Positions 7,872 through 16,081 of a stretch of DNA of 64,000 bases are shown in pieces. Below the pieces are notes generated by a model. It did not search any database, was not told the origin of the DNA, and saw only the letters and a list, made by a program, of their open reading frames with translations. The position numbers and the translations under genes were made by a program. Every line of letters starts with the position of its first letter. Position 1 is the stretch's first letter. This DNA comes from Fictibacillus enclensis (GTDB lineage Bacteria; Bacillota; Bacilli; Bacillales; Fictibacillaceae): positions 620,001 to 684,000 of the forward strand of contig NZ_KQ758618.1 in assembly GCF_001457035.1 (NCBI RefSeq), written 5' to 3'.

Positions 7872-8147
7872 ATGGAACAAATTGTGACGTTTGCCTCACT
7901 TTTAACGCCTCTGGTAACGAGTCTCGTACAGCTGTTAAAACGTACTTTCCCTATTCGGAAAAGATTCATTCCATTAATCAGCTTTTTCATTGGAATATTC
8001 ATTGGGCTTTTTGCCTATCCCTTCACTGATATGACAGCAGATTTTCGCATTTGGTCGGGCGGGCTTGCAGGACTTGCGGCCACCGGTTTATATGAAGTAG
8101 GTAAAAGAGGAACCGGCCGTTTGGGACGAAGCCGGAAAGCCGGATAA
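7872..8147 (+). CDS. Holin-like small membrane protein
   Basis: Protein of 91 residues with two membrane segments (about 5-22 and 33-52) and a basic tail, in the arrangement LTPLVTSLVQLLKRTF, PLISFFIGIFIGLFAYPF, WSGGLAGLAATGLYEVGK. This fits the A118 (Hol118)-type holin family of Gram-positive phages. There is no endolysin or other phage gene nearby, so it is a stray or domesticated holin; a lysis role here is unproven. ATG 7872 has an excellent AAAGGAGGATG site. A terminator follows. Confidence 0.65.
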   Translation: MEQIVTFASLLTPLVTSLVQLLKRTFPIRKRFIPLISFFIGIFIGLFAYPFTDMTADFRIWSGGLAGLAATGLYEVGKRGTGRLGRSRKAG

Positions 8148-8161
8148 TACACGCATAACTA

Positions 8162-8190
8162 GACGACTATAACTATAGTCGTATTTTTTA
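8162..8190 (+). terminator. Terminator after the holin-like gene
   Basis: ACGACTAT pairs with ATAGTCGT, followed by a T-run. Confidence 0.85.
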
Positions 8191-8348
8191 TGAATCTGAT
8201 CCTTCTTGCAGGGAATCGCGGATATTTGAAGTATTTTAGGAGTAAAGAATGGAACGAAAACAAAAAAAGAGGTTTCCTTGTCTTTCATTAAAGGAATAGT
8301 TTATCTAACGTAACATTTTTATTAAAAAATTCAGGGTGGTGAACAGAT

Positions 8349-8861
8349 TTGAGATATTATGCAACCAGTTTTTTAATAGTAATGTTGGCAATATTTGCTT
8401 CTCCAAGTCCGTTAACAGAATCTTCGGTGATGAAAGAGACCTCGTTCGCGGAACAAAGTGCTCAGGCTGAGGAAGTGTCCTTGACGAAAGCGAAGGCTTT
8501 GCAATTATCCCAGGAATTCATAAATAAACTACAAACCAAAACAGACAGCCAGTACAGAGTAAAGGATTATTCAAGCAAATCAGAACTGATCAAGGATGTA
8601 AGGCATGTTGCCTCTAAACAAATGGCAAGTGATTATGTAAATGGACTGTTTGAAGAGAAAAAAGGAAAGCTATACGTTGTTCCCACTGATCTTCCTCCAT
8701 GGGTGGAAAAAGGCCAAAACTTTGAGTTGAAGAAGTTAAGTGAATCATCGTATCATCTTGTTCAACATAACAAAAGCGATTTATATGGGGAGTATAGTAT
8801 AACACTTGGATTTGAAAAAGTTAATAGCCATTGGGTCATTACTTTTGCTTCAATTTCATAA
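8349..8861 (+). CDS. Secreted hypothetical protein, 170 aa
   Basis: The N-terminus (MRYYATSFLIVMLAIFASPS) is a signal peptide or signal anchor. There is no lipobox cysteine. The mature part is charged and has an N-terminal helical stretch (SLTKAKALQLSQEFINKLQ) and a beta-rich C-terminus ending WVITFASIS. The start is TTG 8349 after GGGTGGTG. I do not recognise the family with confidence. Monocistronic, with its own terminator. Confidence 0.75.
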   Translation: MRYYATSFLIVMLAIFASPSPLTESSVMKETSFAEQSAQAEEVSLTKAKALQLSQEFINKLQTKTDSQYRVKDYSSKSELIKDVRHVASKQMASDYVNGLFEEKKGKLYVVPTDLPPWVEKGQNFELKKLSESSYHLVQHNKSDLYGEYSITLGFEKVNSHWVITFASIS

Positions 8862-8865
8862 TGTC

Positions 8866-8903
8866 AAAAGCCGCATGGTCAAGTACTCCATGCGGCTTTT
8901 TAT
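8866..8903 (+). terminator. Terminator after the secreted protein gene
   Basis: AAAAGCCGCATGG pairs with CCATGCGGCTTTT. Confidence 0.9.
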
Positions 8904-9259
8904 GTAATGAAAAATGGTAGGAATATCATGGTTCTAAAAAAAAGACCGGTATTTAGAATTGAAAACGCTTGAATTTACGGTGGGCATAAGACATTTCATC
9001 ATAATGCAAGCCCGCTCTGGATGTTGGCTTCATTCATTTGTAATAAATAGTAAGAAAAATTCGGGAATGGGAAAAAATCAGAAAACAACGGGAGGGCTTC
9101 TCATGAAGAAACCATCTCTTCCACATGCATACGAGGTTAAAAGGGACTGGGGGTGCAGTACCCGCTTTTCCAGTGAATGTTTGTTGTAGAAACAAAATTC
9201 TCCACTCCCCACTCATGGGGATTAAGCGATCTTACTGTTTTGTGGAATTACCAGGTGAT
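8904..9259. other. No supported gene
   Basis: About 355 bases. One 28-codon frame at 9103-9189 has a GGGAGG site, but its composition is poor and its neighbours give no support. I see no repeat, promoter or RNA I could defend. Confidence 0.4.
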
Positions 9260-9817
9260 TTACTTTTTATCGTCATCCGGTATGGGAAGATAGCGAAAAA
9301 TGTCTCCAGTCTCAAAACTGTCAACAAGCGTTTCAAGCCAATAATAATACTTCTTTGACTCGTGGATCAGCTCAAAATGGCGCTCTGCTTCGGCACGGAT
9401 GGCTTTATCCACCTTTGTATGCTGAATCACGGTCTGTAAATCCTTCTCCGACATTTCAATGGCTTCCAGATTAAGTCTCAATTCACGCATCCATTTAATA
9501 CAGAAAAAGTGAATCAGTGATTTGAAAAAGTTTTTTTCCGCTACAAAAACATCCTTGCGTGAACCTTTTTGCCATGTTTTATGAACCACATTAATCTCTT
9601 GAAGTGTCCGTACAGCCGTGCTCATACTCGGCTTGCTCATCTTCAGTTCTTCCTTCATTTCATCAAGCGTCATTGCGTTTTCAAAATACATGGTTCCATA
9701 AAGTCTCCCTGTTGAAGGAGTAACTCCATAAAGATCCATCGTTTCTGCAATGGAATGGACAATGTTTCCCTTCGCTCGTTCAATAGCTTCCCGAGCCATC
9801 TCATTATGATCTTGCAT
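9260..9817 (-). CDS. GbsR/MarR-family transcriptional regulator
   Basis: Regulator of about 185 residues with an N-terminal winged helix (TPSTGRLYGTMYFENAMTLD, then EELKMSKPSMSTAVRTLQEI) and a helical dimer region. This is the arrangement of GbsR, OpcR and relatives, which sense choline or glycine betaine and control osmoprotectant uptake or synthesis genes. I chose ATG 9817 because AAGGATGG lies 6 bases upstream; ATG 9826 is also possible. No betaine transporter or dehydrogenase gene is adjacent. The divergent side is gene-free, which is odd for this class. Confidence 0.8.
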   Translation of the reverse strand: MQDHNEMAREAIERAKGNIVHSIAETMDLYGVTPSTGRLYGTMYFENAMTLDEMKEELKMSKPSMSTAVRTLQEINVVHKTWQKGSRKDVFVAEKNFFKSLIHFFCIKWMRELRLNLEAIEMSEKDLQTVIQHTKVDKAIRAEAERHFELIHESKKYYYWLETLVDSFETGDIFRYLPIPDDDKK

Positions 9818-9826
9818 TCCAACCAT

Positions 9827-10127
9827 CCTTATTAGAAAAATTTAATTCGTTAAAAATTTTCCTTACATTACCCTGTGTTACATGAATAAATTCTTATGTC
9901 AAATGCTCATAAAAAAATCAGATGTAAATATAGATTACCTACATTATAGGGGGATTTTCATTTTTTATTTCACGAAATCGAGCGAGGCTTGGGGTTTACA
10001 AATGAAAAAAGGGACGTTAAATTATATAATGTTCAAAACATTAAATTAAAATTTAATAAACTAAACTTCTTTGTGCAAATCCTAACAACCTGTTTGGAAA
10101 TGATGAGTGCACTTATAATGTAAAAAA
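9827..10127. other. Gene-free stretch divergent from the GbsR-type regulator
   Basis: No convincing gene on either strand. It contains two AT-rich near-palindromes, one beside the regulator start (AAATTTAATTCGTTAAAAATTT, about 9838-9859, given as two half sites) and one at about 10041-10062, and ends in a strong terminator. This is what remains if a divergently transcribed target gene was deleted, or it may encode a short RNA. Confidence 0.35.
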
Positions 10128-10162
10128 CTCCAGTCCGCTTGGACCGGAGTTTTTTATTTTTT
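10122..10162 (+). terminator. Orphan terminator
   Basis: AAAAAACTCC plus GTCC pair with GGAC plus GGAGTTTTTT. No gene directly upstream uses it. Confidence 0.85.
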
Positions 10163-10327
10163 ACTATAAATATGGGATAATAGATAAAGAAACAAAAAAG
10201 TGATCCTTCCTCTTATTAAAAGGGTACCTGTATTTCATAATAGGAAGGAAAGCATTTTTAGGTATTGGACAATGTATGCTTCCTTATTTACAATAGAATT
10301 AACCTAGTGATTTGGAGTAACTAAACA

Positions 10328-10804
10328 ATGGAACCCATTACTTTTAAAGATTATTATGATAATACTGTTAAGCTTTCCTTTGATGACCATCCTTTTTCCA
10401 CTGACCCAAAGCATGTCTGGGTACTGTGCCGTTTTCGCGGGCAATGGCTCCTGACAGAGCATCCGCGGCGGGGAATTGAATTTCCCGGCGGAAAAGTTGA
10501 ACCGGGAGAAAATGCAGATCAGGCTGCTGTCCGTGAAGTTTTTGAAGAAACAGGGGGACATGTTTCATCCCTTCATTATTTGGGACAGTATAAGGTTGAT
10601 GGCAAAGGCGGCATCATCATTAAAAACATATATTATGCTACAGTTGATAAATTATTGTTGAAAGATCGTTATTATGAAACTAACGGACCTGTCTTTTTTG
10701 AGGAATTGCCGGAATCCTTTGAAGGACAACAAAAGTTCAGCTTCATGATGAAGGATCAGGTGCTCATACAAAGTCTCCAGCATACGAAAGAAAGGTTTTT
10801 GTAG
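10328..10804 (+). CDS. ytkD: Nudix hydrolase YtkD
   Basis: Nudix protein of 158 residues. The Nudix box begins GGKVEPGENADQAAVREVFE and continues with ETGG at about residues 57-80; it holds the REVFEE metal-binding glutamates. In B. subtilis YtkD is an antimutator nucleoside triphosphate pyrophosphohydrolase (8-oxo-dGTPase activity, also reported to act on RNA 5' ends). Its place upstream of the ytl and pckA genes matches the Bacillus order. ATG 10328 follows a modest TTGGAGT site. Its own terminator overlaps the false upstream extension of hmp. Confidence 0.9.
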   Translation: MEPITFKDYYDNTVKLSFDDHPFSTDPKHVWVLCRFRGQWLLTEHPRRGIEFPGGKVEPGENADQAAVREVFEETGGHVSSLHYLGQYKVDGKGGIIIKNIYYATVDKLLLKDRYYETNGPVFFEELPESFEGQQKFSFMMKDQVLIQSLQHTKERFL

Positions 10805-10816
10805 AGCCTTCATTGC

Positions 10817-10851
10817 ACAGCCGCATCCCATGGATGTTGGCTGTTTTTTTA
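10817..10851 (+). terminator. Terminator after ytkD
   Basis: ACAGCC and ATCC arms pair with GGAT and GGCTGT, followed by a T-run. Confidence 0.9.
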
Positions 10852-10938
10852 TTCTGCAAGATTTGTATAGAAATACCACGCGTTGCTAAAGCTGAATTGG
10901 GGTACGTGTCCTATAGTGAAAAAAAGGAGGCTTTGACA

Positions 10939-12216
10939 GTGGATAGTAACAAACAAGAACAGCGTGAAGAAGTAACCAAAATGGTAAAACAGCTGGATCC
11001 AAAAAAATTTGAAGTGATCAAACAGACACTTCCGGTTGTTAAAGAACATGGTGAGGCCATTACCAAGAAATTTTATCAGCGGTTATTCGAAAGTCATCCC
11101 GAATTGAAAAATATGTTTAATATGACCCACCAGATTACCGGCCATCAGCCAAAAGCACTGGCGGACGCCGTGTATGGAGCTGCAGCAAACATAGAAGACC
11201 TCAGTCAGATCATGCCTATCCTGGAGAGGATTGGCCAAAAGCACCGAAGTCTGCAGGTAAAACCAGAGCATTACCCCATTGTAGGTGAACATTTGCTGGG
11301 GGCAATCAAGGAAATTCTGGGCGATGCAGCGACTGACGAGATTCTTGATGCATGGGCCGATGCTTACCAGATTATTTCAAGTGCATTTATTAAAATGGAA
11401 GAAGGATTTTATAAAAGCGCAGAGACCCAGTCAGGCGGGTGGGCAGGATTTAAGAATTTTATCATTGACCGGAAAGTCAGGGAAAGCGAAGTCATTACTT
11501 CGTTTTACCTTAAGCCTGAAGATGGACAAGCATTGCCATCATTCCTTCCGGGACAATATATTACAGTGAAAGTTGAAATCCCCCAGGAGGAATATACCCA
11601 CCTGAGACAGTACAGCCTGTCTGACCGGCCGGGTCTGGATTATTTCCGGATCAGTGTAAAGCGGGAAGGACCAAAAGGCGAAGACATAGGGCCCGGTGTG
11701 GTATCCACGGATTTGCATCAGTTATACAATGAAGGGGATGTACTTCCCATTTCTGCTCCTGCCGGCGATTTTTATTTGGATGTTGACAGTAACAGGCCGG
11801 TTGTGCTCATTAGCGGAGGGGTTGGTCTGACTCCGGTTACAAGCATGCTGCATACCATCAATGCCAATCAGCCCGATCGAAAGGTTGTCTATATTGAAGC
11901 GGCGCAAAATGGAAGCGTCCATGCTTTCAGGGAAGAAGTCCGCAAGGTAAGTGAACAAAATCCAAATATCACATCCTATTTTATTTATACACAGCCCTCA
12001 AACGAGGACCGAGAAAAAGAGTATTTTGACCGTGAAGGCTACATTACCCTTGAATGGCTGCAGGAGGTATTGCCCTCAAAAGATGCCCAATTTTACTTTT
12101 GCGGTCCATTGCCGTTCATGCAGGTGGTCAACTCTGCACTGAACCAATGGGAAGTGCCCGAAGAGGATATTCACTATGAATTCTTTGGATCATTCGGGAA
12201 CCTGGAAGAGGCGTAA
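10939..12216 (+). CDS. hmp: Flavohemoprotein (nitric oxide dioxygenase)
   Basis: Three domains in the Hmp order: globin (about residues 17-155, with the proximal heme His in KHRSLQVKPEHYPIVG), FAD domain (RQYSLS near 230) and NAD domain (GGVGLTPVTSM near 290). It oxidises NO to nitrate with O2 and NADH and protects against nitrosative stress. The open frame extends back through the ytkD terminator, but AAGGAGG at 10925-10930 places the start at GTG 10939. This gives 425 residues, about 16 longer than typical Hmp at the N-terminus. Monocistronic. Confidence 0.95.
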   Translation: MDSNKQEQREEVTKMVKQLDPKKFEVIKQTLPVVKEHGEAITKKFYQRLFESHPELKNMFNMTHQITGHQPKALADAVYGAAANIEDLSQIMPILERIGQKHRSLQVKPEHYPIVGEHLLGAIKEILGDAATDEILDAWADAYQIISSAFIKMEEGFYKSAETQSGGWAGFKNFIIDRKVRESEVITSFYLKPEDGQALPSFLPGQYITVKVEIPQEEYTHLRQYSLSDRPGLDYFRISVKREGPKGEDIGPGVVSTDLHQLYNEGDVLPISAPAGDFYLDVDSNRPVVLISGGVGLTPVTSMLHTINANQPDRKVVYIEAAQNGSVHAFREEVRKVSEQNPNITSYFIYTQPSNEDREKEYFDREGYITLEWLQEVLPSKDAQFYFCGPLPFMQVVNSALNQWEVPEEDIHYEFFGSFGNLEEA

Positions 12217-12223
12217 ATACTTG

Positions 12224-12252
12224 AACCCCTCCGATCAATGAGGAGGGGTTTT
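12224..12252 (+). terminator. Terminator after hmp
   Basis: AACCCCTCC pairs with GGAGGGGTT, followed by T residues. Confidence 0.85.
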
Positions 12253-12285
12253 GGTCATGTCCGTAATTTAGTTTAAGCGTAAGGG

Positions 12286-13095
12286 TTACAGTGTCCGGTT
12301 CTTGATCAGCTTTTTTTCGAGAGCTTCCACAAGCTGATACATAAGGGTTGCCAGCAAAGCGATAATCAGAAGGCTCATCAATACGAGGGTAAAATTGAAT
12401 ACCTGAAAACCGTAAATAATCAGATAGCCCAGTCCTTGTTTGGAAACAAGGAACTCTCCAACAATGACCCCAACCCAGGAAAGGCCGACATTTACTTTCA
12501 ATGCCGAGATAATCGCCGGAAAACAGGCGGGGAGGATCACCTCTTTAAAACATTGATACTTTGAACCTCCGAACGACCGGATGACTTTTACATAGTTGGG
12601 TTCTACATTTCTAAATGACGTATAGATTACGATGGTTGTAATAATGACAGAAATTAAGATCCCCATTGCCACAATGGATGTTAGATTGGGCCCGAGAGCT
12701 ACGATAAGGATAGGGCCAATGGCGACTTTGGGCATGGCGTTTAGAATGACAAGGTACGGATCAAGAACTCTGGAGAGAAAGGGGAACCACCAGATCAGGG
12801 CAGCGAGCAGGGTTCCGAATAACGTTCCAAGCAAAAACCCAATCGCTGTTTCTGAAAGGGTCATACCAATATGACCGAAAATACTTCCATCCGCTATTTT
12901 CTCAGCAAGCAATGCAAGGATTTTCTGTGGTGAACTAAAGAGAAGGGGATCGATCCATTTTTGGTCTGAGCTGTACTGCCAAAGACCGAAAAAAAGAATG
13001 AAAATCAAAAGCTGAGAGAGTCTGACTTTGATTGTTTGTTTGCGCAGGTTCAACAAGTAGTCGGAGTGGGTTTTACTCGGTGTCGTTTTGTTCAA
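12286..13095 (-). CDS. ytlD: ABC transporter permease YtlD
   Basis: Permease of 269 residues with about six membrane helices and the SsuC/TauC-type EAA loop ([20 protein letters not shown] near residue 178). It forms an importer with YtlC and YtlA. Members of this class carry sulfonates, nitrate, taurine or thiamine precursors; the substrate here is not readable. The likely start is TTG 13095 with GGGAGGAG upstream. The gene overlaps the 3' end of ytlC by about 23 bases, so the two are coupled. Confidence 0.85.
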   Translation of the reverse strand: MNKTTPSKTHSDYLLNLRKQTIKVRLSQLLIFILFFGLWQYSSDQKWIDPLLFSSPQKILALLAEKIADGSIFGHIGMTLSETAIGFLLGTLFGTLLAALIWWFPFLSRVLDPYLVILNAMPKVAIGPILIVALGPNLTSIVAMGILISVIITTIVIYTSFRNVEPNYVKVIRSFGGSKYQCFKEVILPACFPAIISALKVNVGLSWVGVIVGEFLVSKQGLGYLIIYGFQVFNFTLVLMSLLIIALLATLMYQLVEALEKKLIKNRTL

Positions 13096-13852
13096 TTTGT
13101 TCCAACTCCTCCCAAATTTGCTGAAACATCACAGAATAATCAGGATGCTGGCGCGCTTCAAACGGCAGACGCTTTCTCAGATGGCCTGATACCGGAAACG
13201 TCCGGAAGATTCTTCCCGGCTTTGTGGAAAATAAAATGATCCGGTCGCTCATGGCAATCGCTTCTCCAATATCGTGGGTGACCAGAATTGCGGTTTTGCC
13301 ATGTTCACGCAGAGTAGTAGAGACTAAATCTTCAAGTTTTAGTTTGGTTTGATAGTCAAGTGCGGAAAACGGTTCATCCAGCAGGAGGATCTGCGGGTTG
13401 GTTGCGAGTGTGCGGACCAATGCCACACGCTGTCTCATGCCGCCGGACAATTCATTTGGGTATTTATCCAGTGTGTCGTATAAGCCAATTTCGCTCATCA
13501 GGGATAGGGCATATGAGGTCCGCTCATCGTTCAGACAACCTTGCAGTTTTAATCCTACCAAAATATTGTCTTTGATTGTCTTCCAGGGAAACAGGTAGTC
13601 TTGCTGAAGCATATATCCAATTTTCGCATGGGGTTGTGTAATTAACTGATTTTTCAAGGAAACTGTGCCGTTCGTTGGCTGTATTAGACCCGAGATGATG
13701 GAAAGCAGGGTGGACTTTCCGCATCCACTCGGTCCAAGAAAGGAAACAAACTCTCCCTCGGAGACAGAGAGTGTAATGTCTTCTAATGCAGTCGTGGCCG
13801 TTTGCTTGGAAAAGTACGTTTGACCGATCGATTTTAATTGTAAGAAGGCCAC
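13073..13852 (-). CDS. ytlC: ABC transporter ATP-binding protein YtlC
   Basis: ATPase subunit of 259 residues with Walker [10 protein letters not shown] (near residue 39), Q-loop region [10 protein letters not shown], signature [11 protein letters not shown], Walker [12 protein letters not shown] and the H-switch [10 protein letters not shown]. All motifs are intact. It is the middle gene of ytlA-ytlC-ytlD, read leftwards. It belongs to the same nitrate/sulfonate/thiamine-precursor class as its partners. Confidence 0.9.
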   Translation of the reverse strand: MAFLQLKSIGQTYFSKQTATTALEDITLSVSEGEFVSFLGPSGCGKSTLLSIISGLIQPTNGTVSLKNQLITQPHAKIGYMLQQDYLFPWKTIKDNILVGLKLQGCLNDERTSYALSLMSEIGLYDTLDKYPNELSGGMRQRVALVRTLATNPQILLLDEPFSALDYQTKLKLEDLVSTTLREHGKTAILVTHDIGEAIAMSDRIILFSTKPGRIFRTFPVSGHLRKRLPFEARQHPDYSVMFQQIWEELEQIEQNDTE

Positions 13853-13880
13853 TATGATCCCTCCATCGTAATTTTATGAT

Positions 13881-14894
13881 TTATTTTGTGGCATCACGGG
13901 AAAAGGTGGTGTTAACCAGTTTCTTGTAATCGGCTTTTTTCGGAAGCTCTCCCGCTGCTTTCATGACCGACTGCAGGTTATTCCAGGAATCTTGTTCGAG
14001 GATCGGATTTACCGCATAGCTGTGCTGACCTTTGTAGCGGTCCACAACCTTTTCAATAAGATCAACGGGTGTGTCTTCAAAATACGGAGCGATCAGTTCC
14101 GCCGTTTCCTTTGCCGTATGTGTTTCTACATAAAGCTGCGCCTTATAGATCGCTTTGGTAAAGCGTTTGAGCACATCCCCATTCTTTTTCATATAGCTTT
14201 GTTTGGACATATAGGATGTATATGGCAGCTTTCCGGATGCTTCACCGAAGGAGGCCACCACATGGCCGATGCCTTTTTGTTCAAACAGGCTTGCCTGTGG
14301 TTCAAACAACTGCACATAGTCCCCGGTACCGGAAGCGAAGGCGTTTGGAATGTTGGCATAGTCGATGTTCTGGATCAGCTTCATGTCTTTATGAGGATCA
14401 ATTCCGTGCTTCTTCAAGCTGAACTCACCTGCCATCTGTGGCATTCCGCCTTTGCGCTGTCCGAGGAAGGTGCTGCCTTTGAGCTGATTCCAGGAAAAAT
14501 AATCCGGCTTTTTTCGGGCCACTAGGAAGGTTCCATCCGTTTGGGTAAGCTGTGCAAAGTTAATGACAGGATCGCTCGTTCCCTGGGCACCTACATAAAT
14601 GGACGTTTCAGAGCCGACTAGGGCAATATCTGCTCCGTTGGACAAAAGCGTGGTCATGGTTTTATCTCCGCCCCATGTGGTCTTTAAGTCCACATCAATG
14701 CCCTCGTCTTTAAAGAAGCCTTTTTCAATCGCAACATATTGGGGTGCATAGAAAATGGAACGGGTTACTTCAGCCACCCGAACCTTATCACGCTTTTGTT
14801 TTTCCGAGGTATCGGAAGAACATGCCGACAACAGCAGGCATGCCGTCAAGATCAGTGAAAAGAAAAGCATAAGCTGGGCTTTTATACGTTTCAA
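13881..14894 (-). CDS. ytlA: ABC transporter substrate-binding lipoprotein YtlA
   Basis: Lipoprotein of 337 residues. The signal sequence ends in LLLSACSS, giving a lipobox Cys at about residue 25. The mature part is an NMT1/THI5-like or SsuA-like binding domain (FYAPQYVAIEKGFFKDEGID and a NGADIALVGSETS stretch). It is first in the ytlACD operon, so it supplies ligand to YtlD/YtlC. There is no TPP riboswitch or other recognisable leader upstream. A pyrimidine or sulfur-containing ligand is plausible but unproven. Confidence 0.88.
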   Translation of the reverse strand: MKRIKAQLMLFFSLILTACLLLSACSSDTSEKQKRDKVRVAEVTRSIFYAPQYVAIEKGFFKDEGIDVDLKTTWGGDKTMTTLLSNGADIALVGSETSIYVGAQGTSDPVINFAQLTQTDGTFLVARKKPDYFSWNQLKGSTFLGQRKGGMPQMAGEFSLKKHGIDPHKDMKLIQNIDYANIPNAFASGTGDYVQLFEPQASLFEQKGIGHVVASFGEASGKLPYTSYMSKQSYMKKNGDVLKRFTKAIYKAQLYVETHTAKETAELIAPYFEDTPVDLIEKVVDRYKGQHSYAVNPILEQDSWNNLQSVMKAAGELPKKADYKKLVNTTFSRDATK

Positions 14895-15001
14895 ATGGTT
14901 AGCCTCCTTTATATTCGAATGAAGGATAAAGTTTCATGTAATACTTTATATGTGAATGGTAAAATTGTGTGTTGGCCTAAATAAAAAAAGGAGGAATTTA
15001 T

Positions 15002-15820
15002 GTGCTGGACAGCAGCCTGATCACTCATGCCCAACGGTATCCTTCTCCACATCCACAGATTACGTTATTCAGAATCTCTTATAAGAGTGAAGGGTTGACC
15101 GTAAAAGGGCTTCTGGCCATTCCCAAGAACAGCGGGAAAGACATGCTGCCTGGATTTTTGTATTTGCGGGGCGGCATAAAAAAAGTGGGAATGGTACGGG
15201 TTCCGCGGATTATTCAGCTTGCTTCCCAGGGGTTTGTTGTGATAGCTCCTTTTTATCGTGGAAATGAAGGGGGAGAGGGCAGAGAAGACTTTTGCGGAGA
15301 AGACCGGCAGGATGCGTTCCATGCCTTTCAAGTTCTTCGTTCTTTATCCATCGTTGATCATGATCAGCTTCATATTTTTGGATTCTCCCGTGGCGGGCCG
15401 ATGGCCTTCTTTACGGCACTGAAGTATCCAGAAGCACGATCTGTAGTCATTTGGGGAGGGGTTTCAGACATGGCCCTGACCTATGAAGAGCGGGTAGATT
15501 TGAGAAAAATGATGAAGCGTGTCATCGGGGGAACACCATCGAAAGTTCCGGAAGGCTACAGGACAAGATCGCCTGTTCATTATTGTGAAGGACTTACTGT
15601 CCCGCTTCTTTTGATACATGGCTGCAAGGATGAGAATGTCAGCATTACACATTCGTTAGTGTTAAAAGAATGCCTGGATCCGAAGGGAATGGTGGAAACC
15701 TGGTTTTATCCCCAGTATACCCACCACTTCCCGCCCCAGGAAAACAGGAAGATTACCTTTGCGTTTTGTGAGTGGATGAAAACCCGAAATAAAGAAAAGC
15801 CGGAGCTGTCACCGTTGTGA
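15002..15820 (+). CDS. ytmA: Alpha/beta hydrolase YtmA (prolyl-oligopeptidase type)
   Basis: Serine hydrolase of 272 residues. The nucleophile elbow is IFGFSRGGPMA (Ser near residue 128), the acid lies near DENVS and the catalytic His is in YTHHFPPQ near the C-terminus. It resembles the S9 peptidase-like family typified by B. subtilis YtmA, whose substrate is unknown. The start is GTG 15002 with a strong AAAGGAGG site. It is divergent from ytlACD, and its last 12 bases overlap the TetR-like remnant on the other strand. Confidence 0.88.
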   Translation: MLDSSLITHAQRYPSPHPQITLFRISYKSEGLTVKGLLAIPKNSGKDMLPGFLYLRGGIKKVGMVRVPRIIQLASQGFVVIAPFYRGNEGGEGREDFCGEDRQDAFHAFQVLRSLSIVDHDQLHIFGFSRGGPMAFFTALKYPEARSVVIWGGVSDMALTYEERVDLRKMMKRVIGGTPSKVPEGYRTRSPVHYCEGLTVPLLLIHGCKDENVSITHSLVLKECLDPKGMVETWFYPQYTHHFPPQENRKITFAFCEWMKTRNKEKPELSPL

Positions 15821-16010
15821 CAAATCCGGCTCATTTACGTACAGCATGGATTTCAAGCTATTTTCAAAAAGGTCGATCTGCTTGCCTGTTTGCATAAATC
15901 CATGAGTCAGAGTAACCGCAGAAATCGCAATTCCGTCCTGAAAGCTAATCATGAACCGGCTGATGTCATCGACGGATACAACAGGATCAAAATATAAGCG
16001 ACAAAGGTGT
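15809..16010 (-). pseudogene. 3' remnant of a TetR-like regulator gene
   Basis: On the minus strand an open frame of about 60 codons with no usable start encodes VSVDDISRFMISFQDGIAI, then TLTHGFMQTGKQIDLFENS and LKSML, ending at TGA 15809-15811. This looks like the last two helices of a TetR/AcrR ligand-binding domain. Upstream it runs into a stop codon and then the pckA terminator, so the DNA-binding part is gone. The assignment to TetR is by pattern only and could be wrong. That it is a truncated gene is more secure. Confidence 0.45.
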
Positions 16011-16030
16011 CGTTTGCAACCTTTTTATGG

Positions 16031-16062
16031 AAAATAAAAACCGCTCCCTTAAAGGAAGCGGT
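16031..16062 (-). terminator. Terminator after pckA
   Basis: On the minus strand, ACCGCTTCC pairs with GGGAGCGGT, followed by TTTTTATTTT. Confidence 0.85.
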
Positions 16063-16081
16063 ACAATCAGATATATTCTTA

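Noticed and set aside
9103-9189. 28-codon frame with a GGGAGG site
   Set aside because: Too short, no conserved pattern, no terminator, and overlapping frames look equally random.
10813-10938. N-terminal extension of hmp with a signal-like hydrophobic stretch
   Set aside because: It would run through the ytkD terminator. AAGGAGG before GTG 10939 and the globin alignment show the true start.
15803-15833. Hairpin at the end of ytmA (AGCCGGA with TCCGGCT) as a terminator
   Set aside because: The stem is good, but no T-run follows on either strand, so termination cannot be claimed.
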